DNA from: Denitratimonas tolerans
Lineage (GTDB): Bacteria; Pseudomonadota; Gammaproteobacteria; Xanthomonadales; Xanthomonadaceae
DNA: 64,000 nucleotides
NCBI RefSeq assembly: GCF_037203605.1
Contig: NZ_JBBDHC010000005.1
Coordinates: forward strand, 127,670-191,669
Direction: 5' to 3'
The notes under the pieces were generated by a model. It saw only the letters and a program-made list of their open reading frames with translations, searched no databases and was not told the DNA's origin. The number at the start of each line of letters is the position of its first letter. Position 1 is the first letter of the stretch. Position numbers and translations under genes: made by a program. Shown one piece after another: positions 24,146-32,632 of the stretch.

Positions 24146-25936
24146 TCAATACACGCGCTTCTTCGGCGGGACGACGTCCACGTCGCTGCTGAGCGTGTAC
24201 ATGTGAACCGGGCGGTAGTCGAAGCGCACCGTGCCGTCGGCGTCGAGCCAGGAGCAGGTGTGCTTGAGCCAGTTGGCGTCGTCGCGCTCGGGATAGTCCT
24301 CGCGCGCGTGCGCGCCGCGTGATTCGGTGCGGTTCAAGGCCGAACTCATCGTGACCACGGCCTGCGAGAGGAGGTTCTCCAGCTCCAGGGTTTCCATGAG
24401 GTCGGTGTTCCAGATCAGCGAGCGGTCGGTGACGTGCACATCCTTGAAGCTGGCGTGCACCTTGCCGATGCGCTCGACACCCTCCTGCAGGGTGCTTTGG
24501 GTGCGGAATACCGCCGCGTCGGATTGCATGGTGCGCTGCATGTCGAGGCGGATCTCCGCGGTCGGGCGCGAGCCCTTGGCGTGGCGGATCGCGTCGAAGC
24601 GCGAGAGCGCCTTGTCGATGCTGGCCTGCGAGGCCAGCTTGGGCTTGCCGAACTTGACCAGGGTTTCTTCACAGCGATTGGCCACGGCGCGGCCGAACAC
24701 CACGAGGTCGAGCAGGGAGTTGGAGCCGAGGCGGTTGGCACCGTGCACCGAGACGCAGCCGGCTTCGCCCACCGCGTACAGGCCCGGTACCACCGCGTCG
24801 GGGTTGCCGGCGCGCGGCTGCACCACTTCGCCGTGGCGGTTGGTGGGAATGCCGCCCATGTTGTAGTGGGCCGTGGGCAGCACCGGGATCGGCTGCTTCT
24901 CCACGTCCACGCCGGCGAAGATGCGCGCGCTTTCCGCGATGCCGGGCAGGCGCTCGTGGATGACCTCCGGCCCCAGGTGGGTGAGGTCGAGCAGGATGTG
25001 GTCCTTGTGCTCGCCCACGCCGCGGCCCTCGCGGATTTCGATGGTCATGGCGCGGCTGACCACGTCGCGCGAGGCCAGGTCCTTCACGTGCGGGGCGTAG
25101 CGCTCCATGAAGCGCTCGCCGCTGGCGTTGCGCAGGATGCCGCCTTCGCCGCGCACCCCTTCGGTAATCAGGCAGCCGGCACCATAGATGCCGGTGGGGT
25201 GGAACTGCACGAATTCCATGTCCTGCAGCGCCAGCCCGGCGCGCAGCGCCATGCCACCGCCGTCGCCGGTGCAGGTGTGCGCCGAGGTGCAGCTGAAGTA
25301 GATGCGGCCGTAGCCGCCCGTGGCCAGCACCACGCCCTGGGCGTGGAACACGTGGATGTCGCCGGTGGCCAGCTCCAGCGCGATCACGCCGCGACAGATG
25401 CCGTCGTCATCCATCAGGAGGTCGAGCGCGAAGAACTCGATGAAAAAGCGCGCATCGTGCGCCAGCGCCTGCTGATAGAGCGTGTGCAGCATGGCGTGGC
25501 CGGTGCGGTCGGCGGCCGCGCAGGTGCGCTGCGCCGGCGGGCCTTCGCCGAACTGGGTGGTCATGCCGCCGAAGGGGCGCTGGTAGATCTTGCCTTCCTC
25601 GGTGCGCGAGAACGGCACGCCGTAGTGCTCCAGCTCGTAGATCGCCGGAATCGCCTCGCGGCACATGTACTCGATGGCGTCCTGGTCGCCCAGCCAGTCC
25701 GAGCCCTTGATGGTGTCGTAGAAGTGGTAGCGCCAGTCGTCGTCGCTCATGTTGCCCAGCGCGCCGGCGATGCCGCCCTGCGCGGCCACGGTGTGCGAGC
25801 GGGTGGGGAAGAGCTTGCTGATGCAGGCGACGTTGAGGCCTTTCTCGGCCATGCCGAAAGTGGCGCGCAGCCCGGCACCGCCGGCACCGACGACCACGAC
25901 GTCGAACTCGTGATGGATGATTTTGTATGCGGACAT
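24146..25936 (-). CDS. sdhA: Succinate dehydrogenase flavoprotein subunit
   Basis: Catalytic FAD subunit of complex II oxidising succinate to fumarate, 596 aa from the ATG at 25936 (MSAYKIIHHEFDVVVVGAGG). The dinucleotide fold GAGGAGLRA is followed by RSHTVAAQGGI, which carries the His for covalent FAD. Active-site segments are present (HPTGIYGAGCLITEGVRGEG, HGANRLGSNSLLDL). A longer open frame upstream overlaps sdhD and is not used. The start is 7 bp after the sdhD stop. Confidence 0.97.
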   Translation of the reverse strand: MSAYKIIHHEFDVVVVGAGGAGLRATFGMAEKGLNVACISKLFPTRSHTVAAQGGIAGALGNMSDDDWRYHFYDTIKGSDWLGDQDAIEYMCREAIPAIYELEHYGVPFSRTEEGKIYQRPFGGMTTQFGEGPPAQRTCAAADRTGHAMLHTLYQQALAHDARFFIEFFALDLLMDDDGICRGVIALELATGDIHVFHAQGVVLATGGYGRIYFSCTSAHTCTGDGGGMALRAGLALQDMEFVQFHPTGIYGAGCLITEGVRGEGGILRNASGERFMERYAPHVKDLASRDVVSRAMTIEIREGRGVGEHKDHILLDLTHLGPEVIHERLPGIAESARIFAGVDVEKQPIPVLPTAHYNMGGIPTNRHGEVVQPRAGNPDAVVPGLYAVGEAGCVSVHGANRLGSNSLLDLVVFGRAVANRCEETLVKFGKPKLASQASIDKALSRFDAIRHAKGSRPTAEIRLDMQRTMQSDAAVFRTQSTLQEGVERIGKVHASFKDVHVTDRSLIWNTDLMETLELENLLSQAVVTMSSALNRTESRGAHAREDYPERDDANWLKHTCSWLDADGTVRFDYRPVHMYTLSSDVDVVPPKKRVY

Positions 25937-25943
25937 GGAAGGC

Positions 25944-26336
25944 TCAGGCGGAAAGGACGATGCGGCCGACGGCCACGATGGAAGCCAGTGCGCCCAGCGA
26001 ACAGGCGAACAGCACCAGAAGCTGCACAACCACGTTGAGTCCGTGGCGGTGGACGTAGTCGTCGATTACCACCTGCAGGCCCATGCGCAGGTGCCAGAAG
26101 AGCGCGACGAGGAAGGAAATCATCAGCACGCCGTGGACCGGATTGGCCAGGGTGGCGCGCACGGTGGCGTAATCGGCCGGCATCAGGGTGATGACCAGCC
26201 ACACCAGCCAGGGCGTGAGCAGGGCCAGCGCCACGGCGGTGATGCGCTGCCAGATGAAATGCTCGGCCCCGCTCTTGGCCGAACCCCAGTTGCGGGCCTT
26301 CGCCAGCGGATCGCGCAACGGATCGCGGGAGATCAT
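25944..26336 (-). CDS. sdhD: Succinate dehydrogenase membrane anchor subunit D
   Basis: Hydrophobic subunit of 130 aa with three membrane helices. ALFWHLRMGLQVVIDDYVH carries the conserved His and Asp-Tyr used for heme b and quinone binding. The start overlaps the sdhC stop by four bases (ATGA), so translation is coupled. It is AT the usual place between sdhC and sdhA. Confidence 0.92.
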   Translation of the reverse strand: MISRDPLRDPLAKARNWGSAKSGAEHFIWQRITAVALALLTPWLVWLVITLMPADYATVRATLANPVHGVLMISFLVALFWHLRMGLQVVIDDYVHRHGLNVVVQLLVLFACSLGALASIVAVGRIVLSA

Positions 26337-26734
26337 GCCGCACCTCCCGCCGCGAAGCCGAAGTACCACACCAGCAGGGTGAAAAGCGTCGTGAGCGCCA
26401 CCACGATGTAGCCGCCCTTGTAGAGGCCGGGAATCGAGAAGCCCACGCCGGCATCCCACACCAGGTGCCGGATGCCGTTGAAGAAGTGGAATGCCAGCGC
26501 GAAGACGAAGGCCGCCAGCACGAGGCGACCGGGCAGCGAGCCGATGCACGCCGCGAAGCTCGCGTACGCCTCGGGGCCGCGCATGACGGCGATCAGCCAG
26601 GCTGCCATCAGGAAGGCACCGACCGACAGGGCAACGCCCGTCGCACGGTGCAGGAACGACATCACCGATGTGATCTGCCAGCGGTACAGCGACCCCAGCA
26701 TGAAGGGTGACAAGGGGCGTTCGCGTTGCGACAT
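26333..26734 (-). CDS. sdhC: Succinate dehydrogenase cytochrome b556 subunit C
   Basis: Membrane anchor subunit, 133 aa from the ATG at 26734 (MSQRERPLSPFMLGSLYRWQ); a GTG two codons upstream is an alternative. It has three membrane helices. The SFLHRATGVAL motif and the heme-ligand segment ALAFHFFNGIRHLVWDAG are typical. It is the first membrane subunit of the operon, preceded by the SDHAF4-like gene. Confidence 0.94.
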   Translation of the reverse strand: MSQRERPLSPFMLGSLYRWQITSVMSFLHRATGVALSVGAFLMAAWLIAVMRGPEAYASFAACIGSLPGRLVLAAFVFALAFHFFNGIRHLVWDAGVGFSIPGLYKGGYIVVALTTLFTLLVWYFGFAAGGAA

Positions 26735-26804
26735 GGACACGCTCTCGTTGACGGGAAACGAAAAAAGCCAATCGCCGCCGTCGCCCGGGCGGGCGACGCC
26801 GGGC

Positions 26805-26969
26805 TCAGAAATCGATGCAACGTCCGTTCATTTCCCAGTCGCCATAGCGCGTGGGATCAAGGCCCTCGCGGCCTCCAACCTCGGGCGACTGCGACGCGGG
26901 CGCGTCCTGTGTCAGCCGCTCGTTCGGGGTGGGTGCTGGCTCGGGAGCTGGCGGGGTTTGGCCTATCAT
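26805..26969 (-). CDS. SDHAF4-like (DUF1674) succinate dehydrogenase assembly factor
   Basis: Short gene of 54 aa from the ATG at 26969, upstream of sdhC on the same strand. The N-terminal half is Pro/Ala-rich and disordered (QTPPAPEPAPTPNERLTQ). The C-terminal half, EVGGREGLDPTRYGDWEMNG followed by RCIDF, is the DUF1674/SDHAF4 signature (EIGG...G.EPTRYGDWE..GR..DF). Family members bind flavinylated SdhA and aid its assembly with SdhB. Its place as the first gene of the operon supports this role. It is divergent from ygfZ, 43 bp away. Confidence 0.85.
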   Translation of the reverse strand: MIGQTPPAPEPAPTPNERLTQDAPASQSPEVGGREGLDPTRYGDWEMNGRCIDF

Positions 26970-27012
26970 GGCGAACCGTTCGTGCAATGCACAAAGAGTA
27001 GTACCGCGCCCC

Positions 27013-27918
27013 ATGATGATCAAGCCGGAACCCGCGCTGAACCTGCCCCATCTTCTGGAAACCGGCGGCGTGCTGCAGCTTTCAGGCCGCGATGCGCTGG
27101 CTTTTGCTCAGGCGCAGTTCGCCAACGATGCCGCGTCGCTTGCCGACGGGCACTGGCAGTGGAGCCTGTGGCTGTCCGCCAAGGGGCGGGTGCTGGCGCT
27201 GTTCGCGCTGGTGCGGATCGATGCCCAGCGCCTGGTGCTGTGGCTGCCCGATGTTTTCGCCGAATCGTTCGCCGATGCGCTGCAGCGTTTCCGCTTCCGC
27301 AGCAAGGTCGAGATCACCGCGCTGCCCGAGGCGCAGGCCGCGATCGGATTCGACGCGCCGGCGCACTGGGGATTCGATGCCCGCGGCAATCGCACCGACC
27401 TTGCGCGCGACGCGCAGGGCGACTGGGCGCGCATCGCGCTTGACATGGGCGGAGCCGGCGCGCGAACGCTTTGCCTGTACTCGAACGCGCGGGCGGGGTT
27501 TTCCGTCGATGCCGACGCCAGCGCGCGCTGGCGCATGGACGACATCGCCCACGGCTTGCCGCGGCTGGATGCCGCCGGTGCCGACGCCTTCACCCCGCAC
27601 ATGCTGGGTCTGGATCGCCTGGGTGCCTTCAGCGTGAAAAAGGGCTGCTATCCGGGCCAGGAAATCGTCGCACGCACGCATTTCCTCGGTCAGGCCAAGC
27701 GCGGGCCGCTGCGCTTCCTGCTGGCGGCCGAACCGGCGGTGGGCGCGCGCCTCACCGCTGCGGACGGCGCGATCGCGCAGCTCGTGAGCGTGGCGCGATG
27801 GGGTGGGCGCATCGAGGCGCTGGCGGTGGGTCCGCAAGCGGCATCGCCGCAGTCATGGCACGCGGAAGACGGCAGCGAGGCGACCGTCCTGCCATTGCTC
27901 GACGGGCTGGCGCGCTGA
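27013..27918 (+). CDS. ygfZ: tRNA-modifying / Fe-S repair protein YgfZ (folate-binding)
   Basis: Cytoplasmic folate-binding protein of the GcvT-related family that supports Fe-S enzymes, including MiaB-type tRNA modification; 301 aa from ATG 27013. The diagnostic motif KKGCYPGQEIVARTHFLG (about 213-230) with the reactive Cys is present. It lies divergent from the sdh operon, whose products are Fe-S dependent. sdhE and ygfZ are also neighbours in E. coli. A longer upstream open frame overlaps the SDHAF4-like gene and is not used. The end is 4 bp from the convergent POT transporter. Confidence 0.92.
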   Translation: MMIKPEPALNLPHLLETGGVLQLSGRDALAFAQAQFANDAASLADGHWQWSLWLSAKGRVLALFALVRIDAQRLVLWLPDVFAESFADALQRFRFRSKVEITALPEAQAAIGFDAPAHWGFDARGNRTDLARDAQGDWARIALDMGGAGARTLCLYSNARAGFSVDADASARWRMDDIAHGLPRLDAAGADAFTPHMLGLDRLGAFSVKKGCYPGQEIVARTHFLGQAKRGPLRFLLAAEPAVGARLTAADGAIAQLVSVARWGGRIEALAVGPQAASPQSWHAEDGSEATVLPLLDGLAR

Positions 27919-27922
27919 TCCG

Positions 27923-29488
27923 CTACGCGGCGCGGTAGTTGTCCACCACCCGATACCTGCGCGCCACCAGCCCGAACACGAGGGCGGCCACCAGCGCGAA
28001 GACGGCGAAGAAGAACATCAGGAACGCGGTTTCGCTCAATCCGGTGCGGGCGATCTGGCCGGTGACCGCATCGTTGCGCACCGCCGCGTTGGACAGCAGC
28101 ACCCACAGGTTGCCGACGGTGGTGGTGAGATTCCAGAAGCTCATCACCACGCCCTTCATCGCCTGCGGTGCCTGGCTGTAGGCGAACTCCAGCCCGGTGG
28201 CAGAAACCAGCACCTCGCCGAAGGTGAGGAGCGCGTAGGGCAGCACCTGCCAGACGATGCTCATCGCGTTGCCCTCGTCCATCATCACCTGGATGCCGCC
28301 GACCACGATCCACGCCAGGCCGCTGAAGGCGATGCCTGCCGTCATCCGGCGCAGCGCGGTCGGTTCCCAGCCCAATTTGCGCAGCATCGGATAGAGCACG
28401 AGGTTGTTGAACGGGATCAGGATCATCACCAGCGCCGGGTTCAGCGCCTGCATCTGCGAGGAGACGAACCAGCCCGGTTTGGTCATCGCCTCGCCCTGGA
28501 TCACCCAGGTCGAGGCTTTCTGGTCGAACAGCGAAAAGAACGGCGTGGTGAGCGCGAAGATCACCAGCACCTTGAGCACGCTGCGCACCCCATCCACCGC
28601 CGTATCCGGGTGGATGCCGCGGGCGCGGTCGAGCTGCAGCCAGGTGCCGCCGCCCACGCCGGCCAGGATCGCCACCAGCGCCAGGCAGGCGCAGATCACG
28701 AAGCCCAGCGTGGGCATCAGCGCGAACGAAGCCGCCGCCAGCAGCACGCCCGCCGCGGCAATCCAGTAGCCCGGCCCGAGCGCGCCGCGGCCGTCGCGCG
28801 CCAAGAGCGCGGTGCGCACGACCTTGGAAAAGGAATGCGGATCGGAGTTGCCCACCGGCGGCACCATCACATAGTGCTTGCGGCCCAGCCAGAACACGAA
28901 GGTGGCGATGAACATCAGCACGCCGGGAATGCCGAAGGCCACCGAGGGGCCGAAGTGCTTGAGGAACAGCGGCATCGACAGGGAGGCGAACAGCGAGCCG
29001 AAGTTGATGATCCAGTAGAAGCCGTCGAAGACGATCTTGGCCAGGTGCTTGTTCGACTGGTCGAACTGGTCGCCCACGAAGGAAGCCACCAGCGGCTTGA
29101 TGCCGCCTGCGCCCAGCGCGATCAGGCCCAGCCCGGTGAAGAACCCCGTGCGGCTGTCCTCGAACATCGCCAGGCAGGCGTGACCGGCGCAGTAGATGAG
29201 CGAGAACCACAGGATGGTGTTGTACTTGCCGAAGAACCGGTCTGCCAGCCAGCCGCCCAGCAGCGGGAAGAAGTACACCCCGATCATGAAGCTGTGCATC
29301 AGGTCCTTCGCCGCCAGCGCGCGTTCCCCGTCGCTGAGGATGTGCTGCAGCAGGGTGGATGTGATCAGGAACTGCACCAGGATGTTGCGCATCCCGTAGA
29401 AGCTGAAGCGCTCGCAGCCCTCGTTGCCGATGATGTAGGGAATCTGGCGAGGGAAGCGGGCGCGCGGCGCGGCTGCGGTTGAACTCAT
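27923..29488 (-). CDS. POT/PTR family proton-dependent oligopeptide transporter
   Basis: Inner-membrane proton-coupled di/tripeptide symporter, 521 aa from ATG 29488, with 12-14 membrane helices. The N-terminal family motif is NEGCERFSFYGMRNILV (ExxERFxYYG). GAGGIKPLVASFVGDQFDQ is the second PTR2 signature. A Ser/Ala/Arg-rich N-terminus precedes the first helix. It could bring peptides into the cell, for example products of secreted peptidases, but no operon link shows this. Confidence 0.92.
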   Translation of the reverse strand: MSSTAAAPRARFPRQIPYIIGNEGCERFSFYGMRNILVQFLITSTLLQHILSDGERALAAKDLMHSFMIGVYFFPLLGGWLADRFFGKYNTILWFSLIYCAGHACLAMFEDSRTGFFTGLGLIALGAGGIKPLVASFVGDQFDQSNKHLAKIVFDGFYWIINFGSLFASLSMPLFLKHFGPSVAFGIPGVLMFIATFVFWLGRKHYVMVPPVGNSDPHSFSKVVRTALLARDGRGALGPGYWIAAAGVLLAAASFALMPTLGFVICACLALVAILAGVGGGTWLQLDRARGIHPDTAVDGVRSVLKVLVIFALTTPFFSLFDQKASTWVIQGEAMTKPGWFVSSQMQALNPALVMILIPFNNLVLYPMLRKLGWEPTALRRMTAGIAFSGLAWIVVGGIQVMMDEGNAMSIVWQVLPYALLTFGEVLVSATGLEFAYSQAPQAMKGVVMSFWNLTTTVGNLWVLLSNAAVRNDAVTGQIARTGLSETAFLMFFFAVFALVAALVFGLVARRYRVVDNYRAA

Positions 29489-29831
29489 GCGTGAGGGCCT
29501 GGAAACAGGGGAAAGCGCGGCAGTGTGCCCAAAGTGGCGGCAAAGCCCAAGCCGCAGCGCCGCATGGATGCTGCGTCGATGCTTCGGGTGATTGCGCATT
29601 ACGCGCGGGCTGCCGCGCACCGCGTTTTTGCCGTGCATCAAGCTTTCGCCTCACATGGCGGCCTGCAGCGGCGAACGCCTGTGCGCAGCGGAAGCGATGG
29701 GTGAAAGTGTGAACCAGCCGGCATCTGTGGCACGCCGTTGCCGCGAGCAGCGGCAAAGCGGCGGCGCATGGCTTGCGGGAACGTGCTGTCACAACGATCA
29801 TCGACCGCCCCTGACTGGAACAGGAGATCGC
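29489..29831. other. Gene-free region between the POT transporter and histidine kinase
   Basis: 343 bp between divergent genes. Nothing is recognised apart from the kinase ribosome-binding site (CAGGAG, 29821-29826). The open frame running through it lacks family similarity. Confidence 0.6.
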
Positions 29832-31727
29832 GTGTCGGAGCCGACAACGAACGCGGTCGCGCCGGCACCCAATCCCATGCCATGGAGGTATTCGGGCACG
29901 CTGCTGCTGGGGGCACTGCTGCTGCTGTTCGCGCTGAACGCGCTGATGGACACCGGTGCGCGCGTCGAGGATGTCGGGGTGCAGCGTTTCGACAGCGCGT
30001 GGCGCGCCGTTGGCGACGGCGGCGAGGAATTCGGGCCGGTGCCGATGCGGCTGCCCAGGAACTGCCACTCGCGGGATGAGTGCGAGCACGTCTACCGGAT
30101 CAGGTTCGAGCATGATCGGACCGGGGACGGGCCGTTCGCGCTGTACGTGCCGCAGTTCACCGGGCGCATCCAGGTCGCGCTCAACGGCGTGCCGATGGCG
30201 GACAGCACCCTGGCCGAAACCTCGTTGCGCCAGGGCCAGGGCGCCCCGCAGATCGCCACTGTGCCCGAGCGCCTGCTGCAGCCTGGTTTCAACGAAATCA
30301 GCGTGGTGCTGAGCGGGCGACTGGGTCAGGGCGCGGTCGGCCCGGTGTTCTTCGGCCCGGAGAACCGGCTGCGCGACGACTACGAAACCGCGCATTTTCT
30401 GGTCGTGGGCCTGTCGCGCCTGATGGATGGGGCGCTGCTGGCGATCGGTTCGATCCTGCTGCTGATCTGGCTCGCGCGTCGCCAGGACCAGCTCTACCTG
30501 CTGTGCGCGACGATCTCGCTGAGCTTTGCGCTGACCTCACTGGCACCGCTGATCGCCAGCGCCTTCGGCGACTTCCTTCTGATGCCGCTGAACACGCTGC
30601 GCTTCGTTGCCGTCTGCCTGTTGCTGCCCTTCGTCTGGCAGCTGACCGGGCGCACGCCGCCGGTGCGCACGCGCTGGTTCCTCGTGCCTGGCGCGCTGAT
30701 GATGCTCTGCTTCCACGTCCTGCCTGCGGCCTGGTCGATGTTCCTGCTGCTGGCGCTGTTCATGCCGCTGGCGCTGGGCCTGGCGGTGCTGGCGCTGTGG
30801 CAACTGTGGCGGGCCGGCGTGCGCGGACGCGATCGCACCGCGCTGACCCTGCTGGTGGCGGTCGTGGTCCTGCTGGCGCTTGCTGTGCGCGACCATCTGG
30901 TGCTGAGCACCGGCGTTGGCCGGGCGTACGTGCTGCTGGCGCGCTTCAATGGCCCGATCCTCGCTTTCATGATGGGCGCGATCGTGCTGCGCGGCTTCGC
31001 CGAGGGCCTGTCTCTGCTGGAGGACTTCAACGCGCGCCTGCGTCACGATGTGGCCGCCGCACGGGTGAAGCTGCAGCAGGCGTTTGCGCGCGAGCAGGCG
31101 CAGGCGCAGCGCGAGACGCTGGCGGCCGAGCGCATGCGCCTGATGGGCGACCTGCACGACGGCATTGCCGGGCAACTGGTATCCATCGTTTCGCTGTCCG
31201 AGCGCGCCCAGGGGCCGGTGGCCGAGGAAGTATCGCGCGCCTGCCACAGCGCCCTGACCGATCTGCGCCTGGTGGTGGACTCGATGGAGGACTTCGGCGA
31301 CGACCTGGGGATGATGCTGGTGGCTTTCCGCGACAGGATCCAGCCGCAGCTGCGTCGCTCCGGCGTGCGCCTGGACTGGAGGGTGCACGACCTGCCCGAC
31401 CTGCCGGGGCTGACGCCGACGCTCACCCTGGGGCTGTTCCGGCTGCTGCAGGAAGCGGTCAACAATGCGGTGCGCCATTCCGGCTCGGACGTGGTCGAGA
31501 TCGAATCGCCGCAGCAGCCCGGACAGGGCGTGCGTCTGGTGGTGCGCGATCACGGCGCGGGAGGCGCACAGCCACGGCGCGGCCACTACGGCATGGAGAA
31601 CATGCAGCGCCGTGCCGTCGACCTGGGCGCGCGGCTGATCGTGGAAAGCGACGCGACCGGCACCCGCGTGATCGTGGACCTGCCGCAACGCTTCGGCGCT
31701 GCGGACGAGGCCGCGCTCAAAGGCTGA
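29832..31727 (+). CDS. Sensor histidine kinase, 7TM type with HisKA_3 (NarL-type) transmitter
   Basis: Membrane sensor kinase, 631 aa, starting GTG with CAGGAG 5-6 nt upstream. The first helix is near residues 20-38, followed by an extracytoplasmic jelly-roll-like domain (about 60-190, IRFEHDRTGDGPFALYVPQF). About seven helices follow (about 195-390, the 7TMR-DISM-like arrangement). The transmitter has a coiled-coil, the H-box RMRLMGDLHDGIAGQLVSIV, the N-box LLQEAVNNAVRHSG and an ATP lid with HYGMENMQRRA. The partner is the LuxR-type response regulator encoded tail to tail, overlapping this gene by 11 bp. Confidence 0.88.
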   Translation: MSEPTTNAVAPAPNPMPWRYSGTLLLGALLLLFALNALMDTGARVEDVGVQRFDSAWRAVGDGGEEFGPVPMRLPRNCHSRDECEHVYRIRFEHDRTGDGPFALYVPQFTGRIQVALNGVPMADSTLAETSLRQGQGAPQIATVPERLLQPGFNEISVVLSGRLGQGAVGPVFFGPENRLRDDYETAHFLVVGLSRLMDGALLAIGSILLLIWLARRQDQLYLLCATISLSFALTSLAPLIASAFGDFLLMPLNTLRFVAVCLLLPFVWQLTGRTPPVRTRWFLVPGALMMLCFHVLPAAWSMFLLLALFMPLALGLAVLALWQLWRAGVRGRDRTALTLLVAVVVLLALAVRDHLVLSTGVGRAYVLLARFNGPILAFMMGAIVLRGFAEGLSLLEDFNARLRHDVAAARVKLQQAFAREQAQAQRETLAAERMRLMGDLHDGIAGQLVSIVSLSERAQGPVAEEVSRACHSALTDLRLVVDSMEDFGDDLGMMLVAFRDRIQPQLRRSGVRLDWRVHDLPDLPGLTPTLTLGLFRLLQEAVNNAVRHSGSDVVEIESPQQPGQGVRLVVRDHGAGGAQPRRGHYGMENMQRRAVDLGARLIVESDATGTRVIVDLPQRFGAADEAALKG

Positions 31728-32373
31728 TGAGCTTGCGTGACACCGCCTCGAATACCGCCTCGCCCCGGCTGTTCACTTCGAGCTTGCGGTAGATGCTCTT
31801 GATGTGATTGGGCAGGGTCTTGCGTGAAATGCCCAGGCTGTCGGCGATCTCGTTGTAGCTCATGCCCTTGGCGATGCCCCACAGGATATCGGTCTCGCGC
31901 CCGGTCAGGATCAGAGCGGCATTTTCCGCGTGTTCCGGATCTGTGTGCGGTGCCGACCGCAGGCGGCGCAGCAGGTAACGCGCGATGCCTGCCGACAGTG
32001 GCGACTGGCCGTCGAGCACCTGCCGCACGGTGTTTCCGATGTCTTCGGGCAGGGCATCCTTGACGATGTAGCCGCTGGCACCGGCGGCGATTGCCGCGAT
32101 CACGCTGGCCTCGTCGCACAGGACGGAGATCACCAGGATTTCCACCTCCGGATGCGCGGTGTGGACTTCGGCGGTGAGGTCGGCACCGTGGCCATCGGGC
32201 AGCTCCAGATCGGTCAGCAGGACCCGCGGCGGCGTGCTGCTGATCGCGGCGCGCGCGGCAGCCAGGCTGCCGACAGACTCGACCGCGAATCCGGGATCGG
32301 CCGCCAGCGCATCGTGCAGGCGCTGGCGCGTCGGGGCGTCGTCTTCGACCAGCAGGATTCGGATCATTTCCAT
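31717..32373 (-). CDS. Response regulator, NarL/LuxR type
   Basis: Two-component response regulator, 218 aa (ATG 32373; ATG 32367 possible). The receiver domain has the acidic pair in VEDDAP, phosphoacceptor Asp55 in LLTDLELPDG and Lys105 in GYIVKDA. The GerE-type HTH (about 155-212) reads LTGRETDILWGIAKGMSYNE followed by IADSLGISRKTLPNHIKSIY. It is the probable partner of the adjacent kinase. The genes converge and their 3' ends overlap (31717-31727), so antisense transcripts may interact. Confidence 0.9.
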   Translation of the reverse strand: MEMIRILLVEDDAPTRQRLHDALAADPGFAVESVGSLAAARAAISSTPPRVLLTDLELPDGHGADLTAEVHTAHPEVEILVISVLCDEASVIAAIAAGASGYIVKDALPEDIGNTVRQVLDGQSPLSAGIARYLLRRLRSAPHTDPEHAENAALILTGRETDILWGIAKGMSYNEIADSLGISRKTLPNHIKSIYRKLEVNSRGEAVFEAVSRKLISL

Positions 32374-32632
32374 GGTGGCGACATCGTGCTCGCAACGGCT
32401 CCGTAAAGTCGATCCCGGGTGCCTTCGACGGCAGCCGCGCGGTCCGGTGCCTGCTGCCCCGCGTCGGCGAAGCAGGAGATGGCCGATGGGCGGATTCATG
32501 TGGCTTGCGGGGGTTTGGCGCGCCAATCATTGCGCCCATGCGAGACGCGGCGCATGCCATGTTCATGGTGTTGTCCGTTTCGGTCACCGGCGGTTTCATG
32601 GGCTGCATCACGCCACGTCTCCGGGGGAAACC

